Source of the DNA: Euglena gracilis | Lineage: Eukaryota > Euglenida > Euglenophyceae > Euglenales | Reading direction: 5' to 3' | DNA: 64,000 nt | Assembly: GCA_039621445.1 (NCBI GenBank) | Contig: CP154956.1 | Coordinates: 11,531,443-11,595,442, forward strand | In this document: positions 11,001 through 19,960 of the stretch, piece by piece | Numbering within the stretch: the first letter of the stretch is position 1 | Layout of the letters: every line of letters starts with the position of its first letter | Translations under genes and position numbers: made by a program | Notes under the pieces: model-generated | Seen by the model: only the letters and a program-made list of their open reading frames with translations | Told to the model about the DNA's origin: nothing | Database searches by the model: none

Positions 11001-14000
11001 TAAGAAAGCTAATGTCTGACGACCAGGCACCGACCAGTGCAGACCAGGGCCGACTATGCCTCTTGTTGGTTGATTAGCCCCCAAGTGGACCATCGTGGCC
11101 AAAAGTGCCCCAAAAGTCGCCAAAAGAAACCAAGGGTGGCCAAAAAGCAGTGGAAGCTGTCCAATGTGGAGTGGAGTGGAAGTAGGCCAAAAGTGGCCAA
11201 CAGTGGCCAAAAGTGCCTGAAATTGGCCAGAAGTGGCTAAAAGAAATCAAAAGTGCCAAAGATGTCAAAAATGACCCAAAGGTGTCCAAAAAGTTGAGGA
11301 AAGGCCCTAAAGTGGCCAAAAGTGGGCAAGAGTGGACAAAAACAGTCAAAAGGGGCAAACGTGACAAAAAGCAGTCAAAAAAGCATCAAAAAAAGTGGCC
11401 AAAAGTCGGCAACAGCGGCCAAAAGCAGTCAAATAGCAGCAAAAGGCGATGGATGTCAGCAAAAATTGGTCAAAAGCAGTCGAAAAGCAAAAAAGTCCGC
11501 AAAAGTGGCCAAAAGCAGTCAACATCCATCAAAAATTGGCCAAGAACCAGCAAAAGTGACCCAAAGCAGTCAACAAGTAACCCCCCCCCCAAATACAAAA
11601 CCCCCTGGTTTTATATTTGGGCGGAAATTTCAAGACCCCACGGAGGGTTTTATATTCGGTCGGGAAAATCAACTTCCTTTGCTGGATCCATTAGTCACTT
11701 TTTCGGTCCAAAATCACAAATACACCCACCTTTAGGGTCCAAAATTCTCACCTTTCGGTCGAAGGAGCAATTTTCACACGTTTTTGGTAAAAATTGCTCC
11801 CAAATCTGCCAAAAATCACAATTTCAGGAGAGATTTGTCAGATTTTGTGGATTGTTTTTTTGCGCTTTGCGACGGAGGGGGGAGGGTTTTATATTCGGGC
11901 GATTTTCAAGGTCCTCAGGGGGTTTTTTATATTTGGGGGGGGTTTGTAGTGGGGGGGGGGGGTGGTGTACTTTGGCGGGGTTAGCAGAAAGTGGCAAAAA
12001 GTCAACGAAAGTGTCCAAAAGCAGCCAAAAGCAGTCAAAGTCGGTGGTGTCACAGGCGGTCAGTTTTCAGGCACAAAACATGACATTATGACATATGGTC
12101 ATTTTTGGTTTTTTTGAAAAAGCACAAAAAGACACCCAGAAGACCAATTTTACCATTTTTGGGTATTTGGGATGCCTTTCCCCCGAAAAGTTTTCATCGT
12201 CGGTGGGAGAAATTATTACCATCTCCTGTGAAAAGTTCAATTTTCCCATCATTGATTTTTCCAAAATCAAAATTTTACCATCTCTTTTTCCCCGCCAACT
12301 TTTTCCCTGCCGTTTTTGTTTCCCATCATTTTTGTCCGGACTGTGTGCTTCCCACAAATAATTCCGTGCCAAAGTAATTGAATGTTGTTTCTTGCCAAAT
12401 AAAATGATCAAGCACTCATTTGTTTAATCTTGATTCCTATTCTGGAAATCAATTAATTTGCCAAAACTACCCCTTTTGGACGACCCTCTTTTATGTCTCA
12501 ACCATTCTCACATTGGCAGGAGAGAAAGGCCACGTTGCAGTCACCGCGAAAGTGGAACGCATCCTCGGGCCCAGGGATGGCTTGTCAGAAAGCATCAACC
12601 CAAGCTCCTTTAAAAATTCTACAAATGTTTTGTGAGTTCGGATGAGGAGTGGAATTGAAGTTAGATTCCTCCAGTCCACCTCTGGAGCCAAGGCAGTTTG
12701 AGGCCCCATGCTGTCGGCACAGCCCAAAGATCCCGGAATAACACGGAAAAAGTTCTCCCTGCAATTGATGGGAATTTTTTGTCTGCTGATGGAGATTTGT
12801 ACCATAGCATTTGGAATCACCGATGCAGCTGACAGGCAGACGAGCCTTCGCCATAGATCTCAAAGTGCACAGCTTTACGTTTCTCTGAACTTAAATATTA
12901 GTATTAGGCTCTTTTCTTGCAGGTCTTGATGAGCAATGTTTTTTTATTTTTGTTTTTCCACCAGATTTTGTCTTTTGAGGGTCATGCTCTTGCTTGATCG
13001 CGGGAAATGGGAAAGAAATTGTCGCCTCTTCAAGGATTTGTTTTCGGGCCAAACATGTGGGGGATATTCGCCTGGGGCAAATAATCAGCCATTAATGGAA
13101 TATCGTTCGGTATCCCTGCAGGGGGAGGGGGCATTTTTTTTCTTTTGTGTTTTTCTATTTTTTTGACAAATTTGTGGTGGTTTTTGGGTTTTTTTCTGAC
13201 AATTTTTCGATTTCTACTTTTTTTTGATTTTGAAGAATCCCTGATTTTTTCCACAATTTTCCCTGGTCTTATGTAGAACGGGGGGGGGGGACTCAGGGCC
13301 CAGGCTGAATTTGAGGCATGGCTGAACCACCTTGGGGGGCTTCCTGTGGGCAGGCACTCCAAGGCACCCAGATCCGACCCCCCCCCTTGGGGGGGGGGAG
13401 ATGAGGGCATGGCCAAACTTGCCCTGGGGACTAGACCAAGCATTGTTGGATGGCCCGAAAAGACCCATTTCAGGCAAAATCTGACCCACGACCAGACATG
13501 CATGACCCACCTTCCAAACCCCCCTGAAGTCCTGTCCAGGCACTCCAGGAAACTCCGAGATGCCTCCCCCACCCCTGTGCTTAGTTCAACTCAGTCTGAC
13601 AGGGTCCTGCCCATTTTGTCAACAGAAAGGTTGCTGGACCCCTGATAAACTAAATTAACCAGGTTTTGACAAGTGCTAAGCTTTTTATTAATAGTGAACT
13701 GGGTTTTAATGAAAGGCAATGAGGTTATTGGTGCAACCACGGTTCGAACCCCGAAATGGAAAATTTAGAAGAAGAGAACAAAAGCAAAGCAAAATTTTTT
13801 TACTCAAAAAAAAAGCAAACCATACCGGGAAAAGAAGGAATTAAAAATTAAAAACAAATTTACTGTTGAATAGGGCATTGCAAGGGCTTCATTTTAGGCC
13901 GCAGCACATTTCCTTTGATTTTGCTTTCATTTTCGAGTTACTTTGAAAAAAAATCATTTTAAATTTTTTTGACTCAAAGAACAGCAGCCTAAGTTCAAAG

Positions 14001-14471
14001 ATGATTTCGTTGAATTTTTGGGTGGTACCCCCGGGGTTGATCCGGACCCCTCTGGCAGGGGGGGGCGGACCCCCCCCCTGGTCAAGGAGAGGAGTGACAC
14101 CCCCTCCCATACCCTGTCCACCCTAACCCTTGACCAAGGTCATGGTAATATTCTTATCCTTCCAGAGGTCTGTTTTTTACATAGTTTTTTTCATATAATT
14201 TTTCACAGAGTGCTTTTTAATTTCCCTTCGCCAGCTTCTGTGATGGAGGGCACTGTCACAAATCTTGAAGTGGCAAGCTTCATATGAGCAGGATTGGTTG
14301 GTCTGTGATTGTGCATTTGTTGTTGTTGTTAGACCTTTTCAGACTGGAAGCGAAGTCCCGCTCGCAGCTCCTTGCGGGCTTGATGGCAAACACCTTCACT
14401 GCATTGATGTTCCTTGCTCCGGATGAGAGCCTGATTTTTTAAACGCGATGCCTCGCAATTTCAGTAAGAAA

Positions 14472-14524
<53 letters not shown>

Positions 14525-16637
14525 TTCCGACAAAGAAAGGGCATCCAAGTTGAGGTGTCCACCACGGCTTCTTTTTGATGAAGGCCGCACCCATAGATTA
14601 ACTAAACACCTGTGTGAACCCCCGGGTGGGGGGTTCGAGAGTGGGTGGGTGGGTTTGGGCCACTGGACCCCTCATTGGGGTTTTTCCGGTGCACCATTGG
14701 GTGGCCTGGCTGGCTGAAGGCCAGGCCAGAAAAATATTTCAAGGATTTTCGGCCGGTTTTGGATGTGATTTGGGTGGGTGGGTGAGTGGGTGGGTTGACC
14801 CTGGGGGGGGGTGTTGGTGGGTTTTCGAAAGAAGAAAAAAAACTGGGTGGATGTAATGGGGCTGATGGAGGTAGTGCATTTTCAAACCCCGCGTGGTTTG
14901 GTTTTCGGAATGGACAGTGCTGAAACGCACATTTTTGCACGCAAAAAAAAGACTGCCTCCCACGAAGGCTGCTGATATCTTGCTTGGGAAGTCGTCTCTC
15001 GTCAGGTGCAACTACTGGGGCTTCCCTCCTCCCTCCTTGTAGCCAAATTTATGGCCCCTCAAAGTTGACCTCAAAGTTGACCTCAAAGTTGACCTGACCT
15101 CACCTCCCTTTCTTGAACAAAACAAAACAAAAAACTGCCTCCTTTCTTTATGATGCATTCTGTCAGCATCAAGCTCCCACAATCAACGCTAAATGTAGCC
15201 CAAGCGATTCGAGAACGGAGTGCTGCTGCTTTCGTCGTGCCACTGGTGATTGTCACGTTGCTGAATTGTTCCATGTGGGTCGGCTACGGCCTGCTTGCAA
15301 AGAAGGACCCTTTCATCTATGTTCCTACGCAGAAGAGCTGTCCCCCTTTTAGATTTTCAACACTGCCAGTGTAATCCTCATTCCACCAAGTCGTGACCCA
15401 TTTGGACAACTGTTTATTTTTGCTTGCTGGAGTATTTCTTTGAATTGAGGCCAGAAGGTGAGGCTTCCAAGAAAATTGCCTTGCTTTGTTCTTGTTTGGG
15501 GGCCAGGCTAATGTCCGTATGGTCTGGGGTGCCAAATGATTTGTGCCTGCCCCACACCACATGCATTCGAAGGAAACGCAGTTGAGACGGTGAAAAAATG
15601 CCAAAATAACAGCAGGGGTGGCCCGGACCACTCCTCCGGTCAGTCTGGTCAGTGCCACACCACCAGGGTTTTTTTTAAGCCCCGGGGGGGGGGGAGGGGG
15701 GGGGGGGGGGTGGGTCCAACCGAGCCCCCCCCCCTGGGGGGCAAAAATCGTACAGCACCCAGTGTTCCCAAGTGGTCGCCCACCTCAGTACTAACTGGGC
15801 CTGACCAGGCTTAACTTCTGAAATCGAACGGGTTCAGGTGTATTCCCGGTAGTGTGGCCGTACGCAACAGCCTATGCGTCCGCTGCGCATGAGGCCCCCG
15901 GGAGGGGGGGAAGTCGGTTTTACCAGCTTTTTCCAGTCGCCCAAGACAAAACGACCCACTTCAGGGGAGAGCAGGGCCGAGCGAGAGAGGCAGAGACTCG
16001 CCTCTCGCTTTTTTTTTTATTTTCATATGTGAAGGATGGGGGTGCGCTGAAAGGTGCTGAAAATTTTTTGAAAAGGGTTCTATTTCTATTTCTATTTTTA
16101 GCATTTTTCGCGATTTTTGGCCGTTTTCAGGGGAAAGTGAGTGGGTCCCCTGGGACCCCCCGCCCCCTCCCCCCAGGGGGTGGGTGGGTGGGTGGGTGGG
16201 TGGGGGAACCCCCTCCCCCCCCCGGTCTTAAAGAAACCCCTGCACATCACGAGTCAGCTGGAGCGGAGCCAGCCACCATCTCCATTGGGGGGGTGGGGGG
16301 CAGCACAGCTCTCTCTGGGCGCAACGCGGTGGGCGTCGCCACCGCCCTCATCCAGTCGGCGGTCATTGTGCTGTTCGGCCGCCCGAAGGACGGCCGCCGG
16401 GTGAGCCTCCCCGGGGCGGCGCTGACCGGCCGCATTACTCTCAGCTTTATTCCATCCTGCTTCCTTGATGACAGAACTTCAGCCGACCCCCAGTAATTTA
16501 AAAAGAAATACCCCAAGTCGACTGCCAAAACGAACCCCCCCCCCCCCAGCACTGAGGTTAATGCAAAGGACAGCCACGGCGCCGCCCCGAGGCCGGCGGA
16601 GCACCATCCCATTTCGCTCCACGACGACCATCCGTGA
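7848..16637 (+). CDS. SWEET (MtN3/saliva) sugar transporter, multi-exon, partly resolved
   Basis: SWEETs are seven-helix membrane uniporters for hexoses or sucrose, built from two three-helix MtN3 repeats around a linker helix. Visible exons: N-terminus (to 8001), TM1 (8192-8352), TM2 (9782-9944), a possible middle-helix exon (about 12750-12870), TM6 (15167-15320), TM7 (16309-16400), and a hydrophilic tail ending at TGA 16637 (16557-16637). Hallmarks are the helix-1 pattern GVVLSCALYASSFPTV, the paired 'LLNC..W.VYA.LAKD.FV' (TM2) and 'LLNCSMWVGYGLLAKKDPF' (TM6) strings, and 'NAVGVATALIQSAV' in TM7. Exons for TM3/TM4 were not all found and some phases do not match, so the model is incomplete. 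Introns are filled with transposons, one carrying the 5S rRNA gene. Acceptors are AG; the donors I could place are GT. Confidence 0.75.
8192..8352 (+). CDS. SWEET exon, transmembrane helix 1
   Basis: Acceptor ttttccccag at 8190-8191. Encodes PEFISAVVFPSIGVVLSCAL, then the loop SSFPTVQWARSCNRFVNGQ, matching helix 1 and the first cytosolic loop of SWEETs. The frame stops at 8353 (TGA), so the donor must lie just before; it is not a clean GT. GA at 8349 (GG|GAGACT) is possible if non-canonical donors are used. Confidence 0.7.
8353..9780. other. SWEET intron, dispersed repeats
   Basis: Holds relatives of MITE family B (8700-8935, ending near ggcgcctgaaaaaataatgcctg; and about 9100-9700 with 'gccattttttcgagtttggatgg'). 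A GGCGC-type palindrome lies at 8928-8945 and a C/G-run palindrome at 9360-9395. The short tract 'agggtttttagggttttttttttaggttttttaggg' at about 8870-8906 resembles TTTAGGG telomere repeat only superficially. Confidence 0.45.
9782..9944 (+). CDS. SWEET exon, transmembrane helix 2
   Basis: Acceptor cacgcaag (9780-9781). The frame gives TMQLLNCVSWMVYAILAKD, then LFVWWSNMPGLML, the classic second helix and 'P(N)xxGxxL' start of helix 3 in SWEETs. Donor GT at 9945-9946 (GGAAG|GTTTAC). Strongly protein-like despite lying between repeats. Confidence 0.7.
9945..10740. other. SWEET intron with MITE fragments
   Basis: Contains a MITE left terminus (CAGGCTTCTGCTCAAGGGTTC, about 10134, like the element at 24116) and a Tc1/mariner-like right terminus (catcattttgtccggactg ending at 10554). 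A ggtcggccctggttggcc simple repeat lies at 10606-10645. No exon recognised. Confidence 0.4.
10740..12060. repeat. degenerate 10-11 bp tandem repeat, inverted halves
   Basis: From about 11090 to 11580, and again at 11985-12050, the + strand is a loose tandem array of 'aaaagtggcc / aaaagcagtc' units. Its reverse complement (ggccactttt, gactgctttt) fills about 10745-10910. The two arms are in opposite orientation, so the whole could fold back. ORFs full of KSGQKQSK are translations of this repeat and not genes. The centre (11580-11985) holds C/G-run tracts and a repeated 'atattcgggcg..ttttcaagg' motif. Confidence 0.7.
12060..12346. mobile_element. Tc1/mariner-like fragment with right terminus
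   Basis: Ends gtttcccatcatttttgtcc + ggactg at 12346, the reverse complement of the terminus seen at 21885 and 35595. It shares a 'gacatatggtca ... gacacccagaaga' block with 21760-21830, showing the two are copies of one family. Confidence 0.5.
12750..12870 (+). CDS. possible SWEET exon, middle transmembrane helix
   Basis: The frame reads LQLMGIFCLLMEICTIAFGI then TDAADRQTSLRH: a hydrophobic helix followed by a charged loop with 'FGxxDAADR', like the end of SWEET helices 3-5 (FGLxDADxR). Possible acceptor AAG at 12749-12751; the donor is unclear. It lies in the expected order between the TM2 and TM6 exons. Confidence 0.35.
12930..14470. other. SWEET intron, C/G-run MITE remnants
   Basis: Several C-run/G-run palindromes (13280-13400, 14050-14110) and AT-rich spacers. 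A T-arm-like string at 13733-13750 does not form a tRNA. A TC microsatellite begins at 14474. No exon supported. Confidence 0.4.
14474..14520. repeat. (TC)n microsatellite
   Basis: About 22 TC units, interrupted once near each end. Confidence 0.9.
15167..15320 (+). CDS. SWEET exon, transmembrane helix 6
   Basis: Acceptor ttctgtcag (15165-15166). Encodes STLNVAQAIRERSAAAFVVP then LVIVTLLNCSMWVGYGLLAK and KDPFIYVP. This is the second MtN3 repeat: the charged loop, the Pro-capped helix 6 and the 'DPFIxVPN' signature preceding helix 7. A GT donor at 15321 (TAT|GTTCCT) would cut just after PFIY; alternatively the exon runs on to the stop at 15372. The phase with the next exon is unresolved. Confidence 0.8.
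15743..15747 (-). terminator. pol III terminator of 5S rRNA
   Basis: Five T on the - strand directly after the 3' end of the 5S gene, the usual RNA polymerase III stop signal. Confidence 0.8.
15748..15865 (-). rRNA. 5S ribosomal RNA
   Basis: Read on the - strand the gene starts CGTACGGCCACACTACCGGG and ends ..GGGTGCTGTACGA, about 118 nt. The ends pair (CGTACGGC with GCTGTACG, one G-U) to form helix I. The internal promoter is intact: box A (AGAAGTTAAGCC), the intermediate element, and box C (CGACCACTTGGGAACAC). Immediately 3' is TTTTT (15743-15747 on the + strand AAAAA), a pol III terminator. All conserved loops look undamaged, so it may be functional. Only one copy is in the window and it lies inside a MITE, not in an rDNA array. 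Confidence 0.93.
16309..16400 (+). CDS. SWEET exon, transmembrane helix 7
   Basis: Reads NAVGVATALIQSAVIVLFGR then PKDGRR, which fits the 'PNxxGxxLxxxQ' helix 7 that follows DPFIxVP. Donor GT at 16401-16402 (CGCCGG|GTGAGC), phase 0. Two AG acceptors (16303, 16308) are possible; neither gives a clean phase with the TM6 exon as drawn. Confidence 0.7.
16557..16637 (+). CDS. SWEET terminal exon, cytosolic tail
   Basis: Acceptor agcactgag (16555-16556) followed by G. In phase 0 with the preceding donor it reads VNAKDSHGAAPRPAEHHPIS then LHDDHP and stop TGA (16635-16637). It is a short hydrophilic tail, as expected for SWEETs, with GC-rich codon use like the TM7 exon. A decayed copy of the intron end just upstream occurs at about 19294-19440. 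Confidence 0.55.
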   Translation, partial: VNAKDSHGAAPRPAEHHPISLHDDHP

Positions 16638-16639
16638 GC

Positions 16640-17180
16640 CCCAACGCGGTGGAGGCAATGACGCGGCGGCCCGGGCCAGCCTTTTCTATTCCCGATGTTG
16701 GCTTCCATGTGTATGCATGCATGTATGTATGTGTATGCGCATATCCATAGGATGAGGGGGTCCAGCCAGCCAGCAACCGTTTTCCAGCCCTGGACCACGC
16801 TCCCCCCCCATCGACGAGTTTTAATAAATTATTTTCCAGCCGGACTTCGGGCGGCTGGATGGTAATGGTCTTTTTTTTTGCTTTCAGGGGTGCAAAAATG
16901 TGTATAAATGTGTTGGGTTTGGGCTGGTCAGGGAGAATTTTGGGTCGAAAATATCAGGGTTTTTTTTGCAAAATTGGCAGTTTTTCACATATGGCACAAA
17001 GTGGGCTCCCCATACCCCGGGTATGGGGGGGGGGCATGGGGGGTATGGGGGGGTATGGGGGGGGTTCGGGGGGTATAGGGTTGTTTGGGGGATGGGTGAT
17101 CACCCGTACTTGGTATGGGTAAAGGTATGGGGTGGGTGGGGCATATGGTACGGGGGGGGTATGGGGTAGGGAGGTATGGG
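16640..17180. other. intergenic repeats
   Basis: Includes a copy of the 'gtgcaaaaatg...gggtcgaaaatatc' family (16870-16980) and a loose (TATGGGGGG)n minisatellite at 17020-17185. No gene seen. Confidence 0.5.
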
Positions 17181-17186
17181 GGGGTC

Positions 17187-18600
17187 GCTGAGCTCTTATC
17201 CCTTTATGGGTAAGAGCGAAGCTTACCACCGGCGAAACCCCCCCCTCGACCCCCCCCCCCGGGTCGGGGCCACCTCGGGAACCGACGGATTATCACCATG
17301 ATCCCGGCCCGGTTCCCGGATTTTTTTTTTCAGTCGCGAGCGACTGGATTCCTAGTTTCCGAATCACCCGGAGTTGACCCCCAACTCCCCGCCAGGCCCG
17401 AGTTATTCACGCGCGAAGGGGTCCAAACTGGGTAGGATTTACCCGCCCCCCCCCCTGGATGAGCCCCCCCCCCCCCTTTGGACTCTGCCATTTCGGCCAA
17501 AAAATGTCAATTTTCAAAATATCTCCAAAATGAAGCCAAATCAAAGGAAATGTCCGGCGACCTAATTTGAAGCCCTTGGAACGCCCCATCCACCGGTATT
17601 TTGATTTCCCCGCAACTCCCCGCCCAGCCCGAGATACGGCCGTTTTTGGCCCAGATGGCCGTTTTGTACACTTTTCCCACTGTTCGACTTAGCCGTTTTC
17701 GGGGGGTGGGGGGGGGTCAAAAAATCGATGTTTTCAAAATTTCTCGAAAATGATGCAAAATCAAAGGAAATGTCCAGAGACCTAAATTGAAGCCCCTGGG
17801 ACGCTCTATGTACTGGGATTATGGGTTCCCCACAACTCCCCGCGTAGCCCGAGATACGGGCGTTTTTCGGCCAATTTAGGCCAATTTAGGCCATTTTGTA
17901 CACTTTTTCCACTGTCCAAAAAAGTCGAAAAAAATCGAAAAAATTTTTTTTGCCCAAAACGATGTTTTTTGGCCTCCCGGACCCGGAAAAACTGTTTTTG
18001 AGACGAAAACGAGCGTTTTTCGCCGTTTTGGGCCGCCGACCCACTGATTTTGGGTCAAAAAAGTCGAAAAAAATCGAAAAAATTTTTTTGCCCAAAACGA
18101 TGTTTTTGGACCTCCCGGACCCGGAAAAACTGTTTTTGAGACGAAAACGACCGTTTTTCGACCCGCCAGCGCCCCGTTTTGGGCCGCCAACCCATTGACT
18201 TTGGGTCAAAACCGGGTCAAAAAAGTCGAAAAATTCGAAATTTTTTTTTTTGCCCGACCCGCCAGCGCCCCGTTTTGGGCCGCCAACCCATTGACTTTGG
18301 GTCAAAACCGGGTCAAAAAAGTCGAAAAAATCGAATTTTTTTTTTTTGCCCAAAACGATGTTTTTGGCCTCCCGGACCCGGAAAAATTGTTTTTGAGACG
18401 AAAACGACCGTTTTTCGACCAGCCAGCGCCCCGTTTTGGGCCGCCGACCCATTGACTTTGGGTCAAAACCGGGTCAAAAAAGTCGAAAAAAAATCGAAAA
18501 AATTTTTTTGCCCGAAACGATGTTTTTGGACCTCCCAGACCCAGAAAAACTGTTTTTGAGCCAAAAACGAGCGTTTTTCGACCCACCAGCCCCCCCATTT
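17187..18600. repeat. outlying copy of the composite satellite found at 56.2-64 kb
   Basis: Begins with the conserved hairpin box (tcgctgagctcttatcc...gtaagagcgaagcttaccacc). A C-run and a 'gggtcggggccacctcggga' block follow, then two modules of 'caaaatatctc..aactccccgccnagcccgagatacgg' (17510-17650, 17730-17870). Four units of about 160 bp then follow (17900-18590; cccaaaacgatgtttttngg...gggtcaaaaccgggtc). Order and sequence match the right-end array, 38 kb away. Confidence 0.85.
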
Positions 18601-19590
18601 CTGGCACAAAACCCATGGATTTCAGGCAAAAGAGCTCCATGGAGTGGGCCGGTATGTATGGAGGGGTCAATGAAGGGGTGGGTGCGCGCTTATTAAGAGC
18701 TTAGCACTATTCAAAACCTGGTATGGGGGGTATGGGGGCCCCACTTTGTACCATGACTCATTTGGGCCGGAAATTTTCGGTCGGATCCATGTCCCAAACC
18801 CAGGCAAGGGACGCAGCACAAAAAATTAAACTCCTTTTGTAAAAATTCAAACGATTCCCTCACCTCCCACAAATCAGGAACAGTCAAAGAACAATAAGCC
18901 TCCACAGACGGGAAGCTGGGTCCCCCCCCCCCGGGGTCACTAAGCGATACCCTGGACTCCAGGTACCTTTCCAACAAACAGGTTTGTGTTTGGTCACATT
19001 GGTCTGCAAATAGGAGCCAGTTTTTCTCAACAATCCAAATTGTCTCAACTGCCCCCCCCCCCCCAGAGGTTCATGCCAGAGAGGTTGTCGGGGTCAGTTC
19101 AGTTAATACCTCCCAACCCATTAAAAATGCGAGATCCGCTCCAATAGGTATCCAAGGTCTTCATACGTTTTTTTTTGTTTCATGAGATATGGCAATGTAT
19201 AGGTGATGTGATTGACACAAAGCAGACGTCGGTTCCTGTGCACGTCAGGTGCTGTTAACATGTCCATTGGTAATTTCCATCCGATCCCTGTGGCTGCTTT
19301 ATTCCATCCTGCTTTGACCCCCCGATAATTAAAAAAATCTCCCAAATAATTATAATGACCCCCCCCTCCGAGTACCGACTTCGACTGCCAAAATAAAAAC
19401 CCCCTCCCAGCACTGAGGTGAAGGCACACACACAGAGAGAGGAATAACCACCGAAAATAGGACAAGTTTACAAGAATGGATCAAATTTGTCGGAAATTGT
19501 TTTCAAAAAAGTCACATATTGCACCCTAAAATGCCCAAAAAGGGACCTTTGGGCCATTGGAGCATTTTTTGGGACAATTTTGACTCTGAA
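18600..19590. other. intergenic; partial duplicate of SWEET 3' intron
   Basis: About 19294-19440 repeats, in order, landmarks of the last SWEET intron and acceptor: tttattccatcctgctt, tcgactgccaaaa, and ccagcactgaggt. It lacks the downstream exon. It is broken by an insert with 'caaataattataatg'. No functional gene. Confidence 0.45.
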
Positions 19591-19597
19591 AAATATA

Positions 19598-19670
19598 CCC
19601 AAATAATAAGCCCCCCTCTGGATCCCCAATCTCGAATATTCCAATGGCTGGGGGGTTATTATTTGGGGGG
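19598..19670. mobile_element. small foldback MITE (AATAATAAG-C6 family)
   Basis: Inverted arms cccaaataataagcccccc and ggggggttattatttggggg enclose about 40 bases. A relative lies at 39895-39960 and a similar design at 27620-27781. No clear target duplication. Confidence 0.5.
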
Positions 19671-19866
19671 TTTACTCAATCTGGGTTATCCAAATGGAAG
19701 TTCTCAGACACACCACACCCCCTTTTGTGGAGGTCTATGAATTTAGGGCATGCAGGAGATGGAGTAAAGTGCGAAAAATAGGAACCCTCCGCCCACACAC
19801 AGACACCCCCCCAACATGTGGCAAATACCCCAATTACAGTGTAGCTATTAATAACTAATTATTATA

Positions 19867-19960
19867 GTTGATCATTGTTATTATTATTGTTATTATTATC
19901 ATTATTATTATGTTGTTGTTATTACTACTACTACCACTATTATCATTATTATTCTATTTT
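19867..19960. repeat. TTA/TTAT microsatellite
   Basis: Irregular trinucleotide repeat of TTA, TTG and CTA. Confidence 0.85.

Larger units (their letters stand above)
15664..16242. mobile_element. hAT-like MITE (family C) enclosing a 5S rRNA gene
   Basis: Left end CAGGGTTTTTTTTAAGCCCC; right end CTTAAAGAAACCCCTG. These are inverted and match the termini of the elements at 43948 and 37928. Flanks are CACACCAC (15656-15663) and CACATCAC (16243-16250), an 8-bp duplication with one difference. Inside are a G-run, the 5S gene on the - strand, a stretch shared with 38040-38130 (tattttagcatttt...), and a C-run/G-run palindrome next to a GGGT repeat. It sits in the SWEET intron between TM6 and TM7. 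Confidence 0.75.

Noticed and set aside
11213-12091. 292-residue Lys/Ser/Gln-rich ORF
   Set aside because: Product of the aaaagtggcc/aaaagcagtc repeat; no domain and no start context.
13733-13750. tRNA T-arm-like string (ggttcgaaccccg)
   Set aside because: The stem does not pair over 5 bp and no acceptor, D or anticodon arms can be drawn on either strand.
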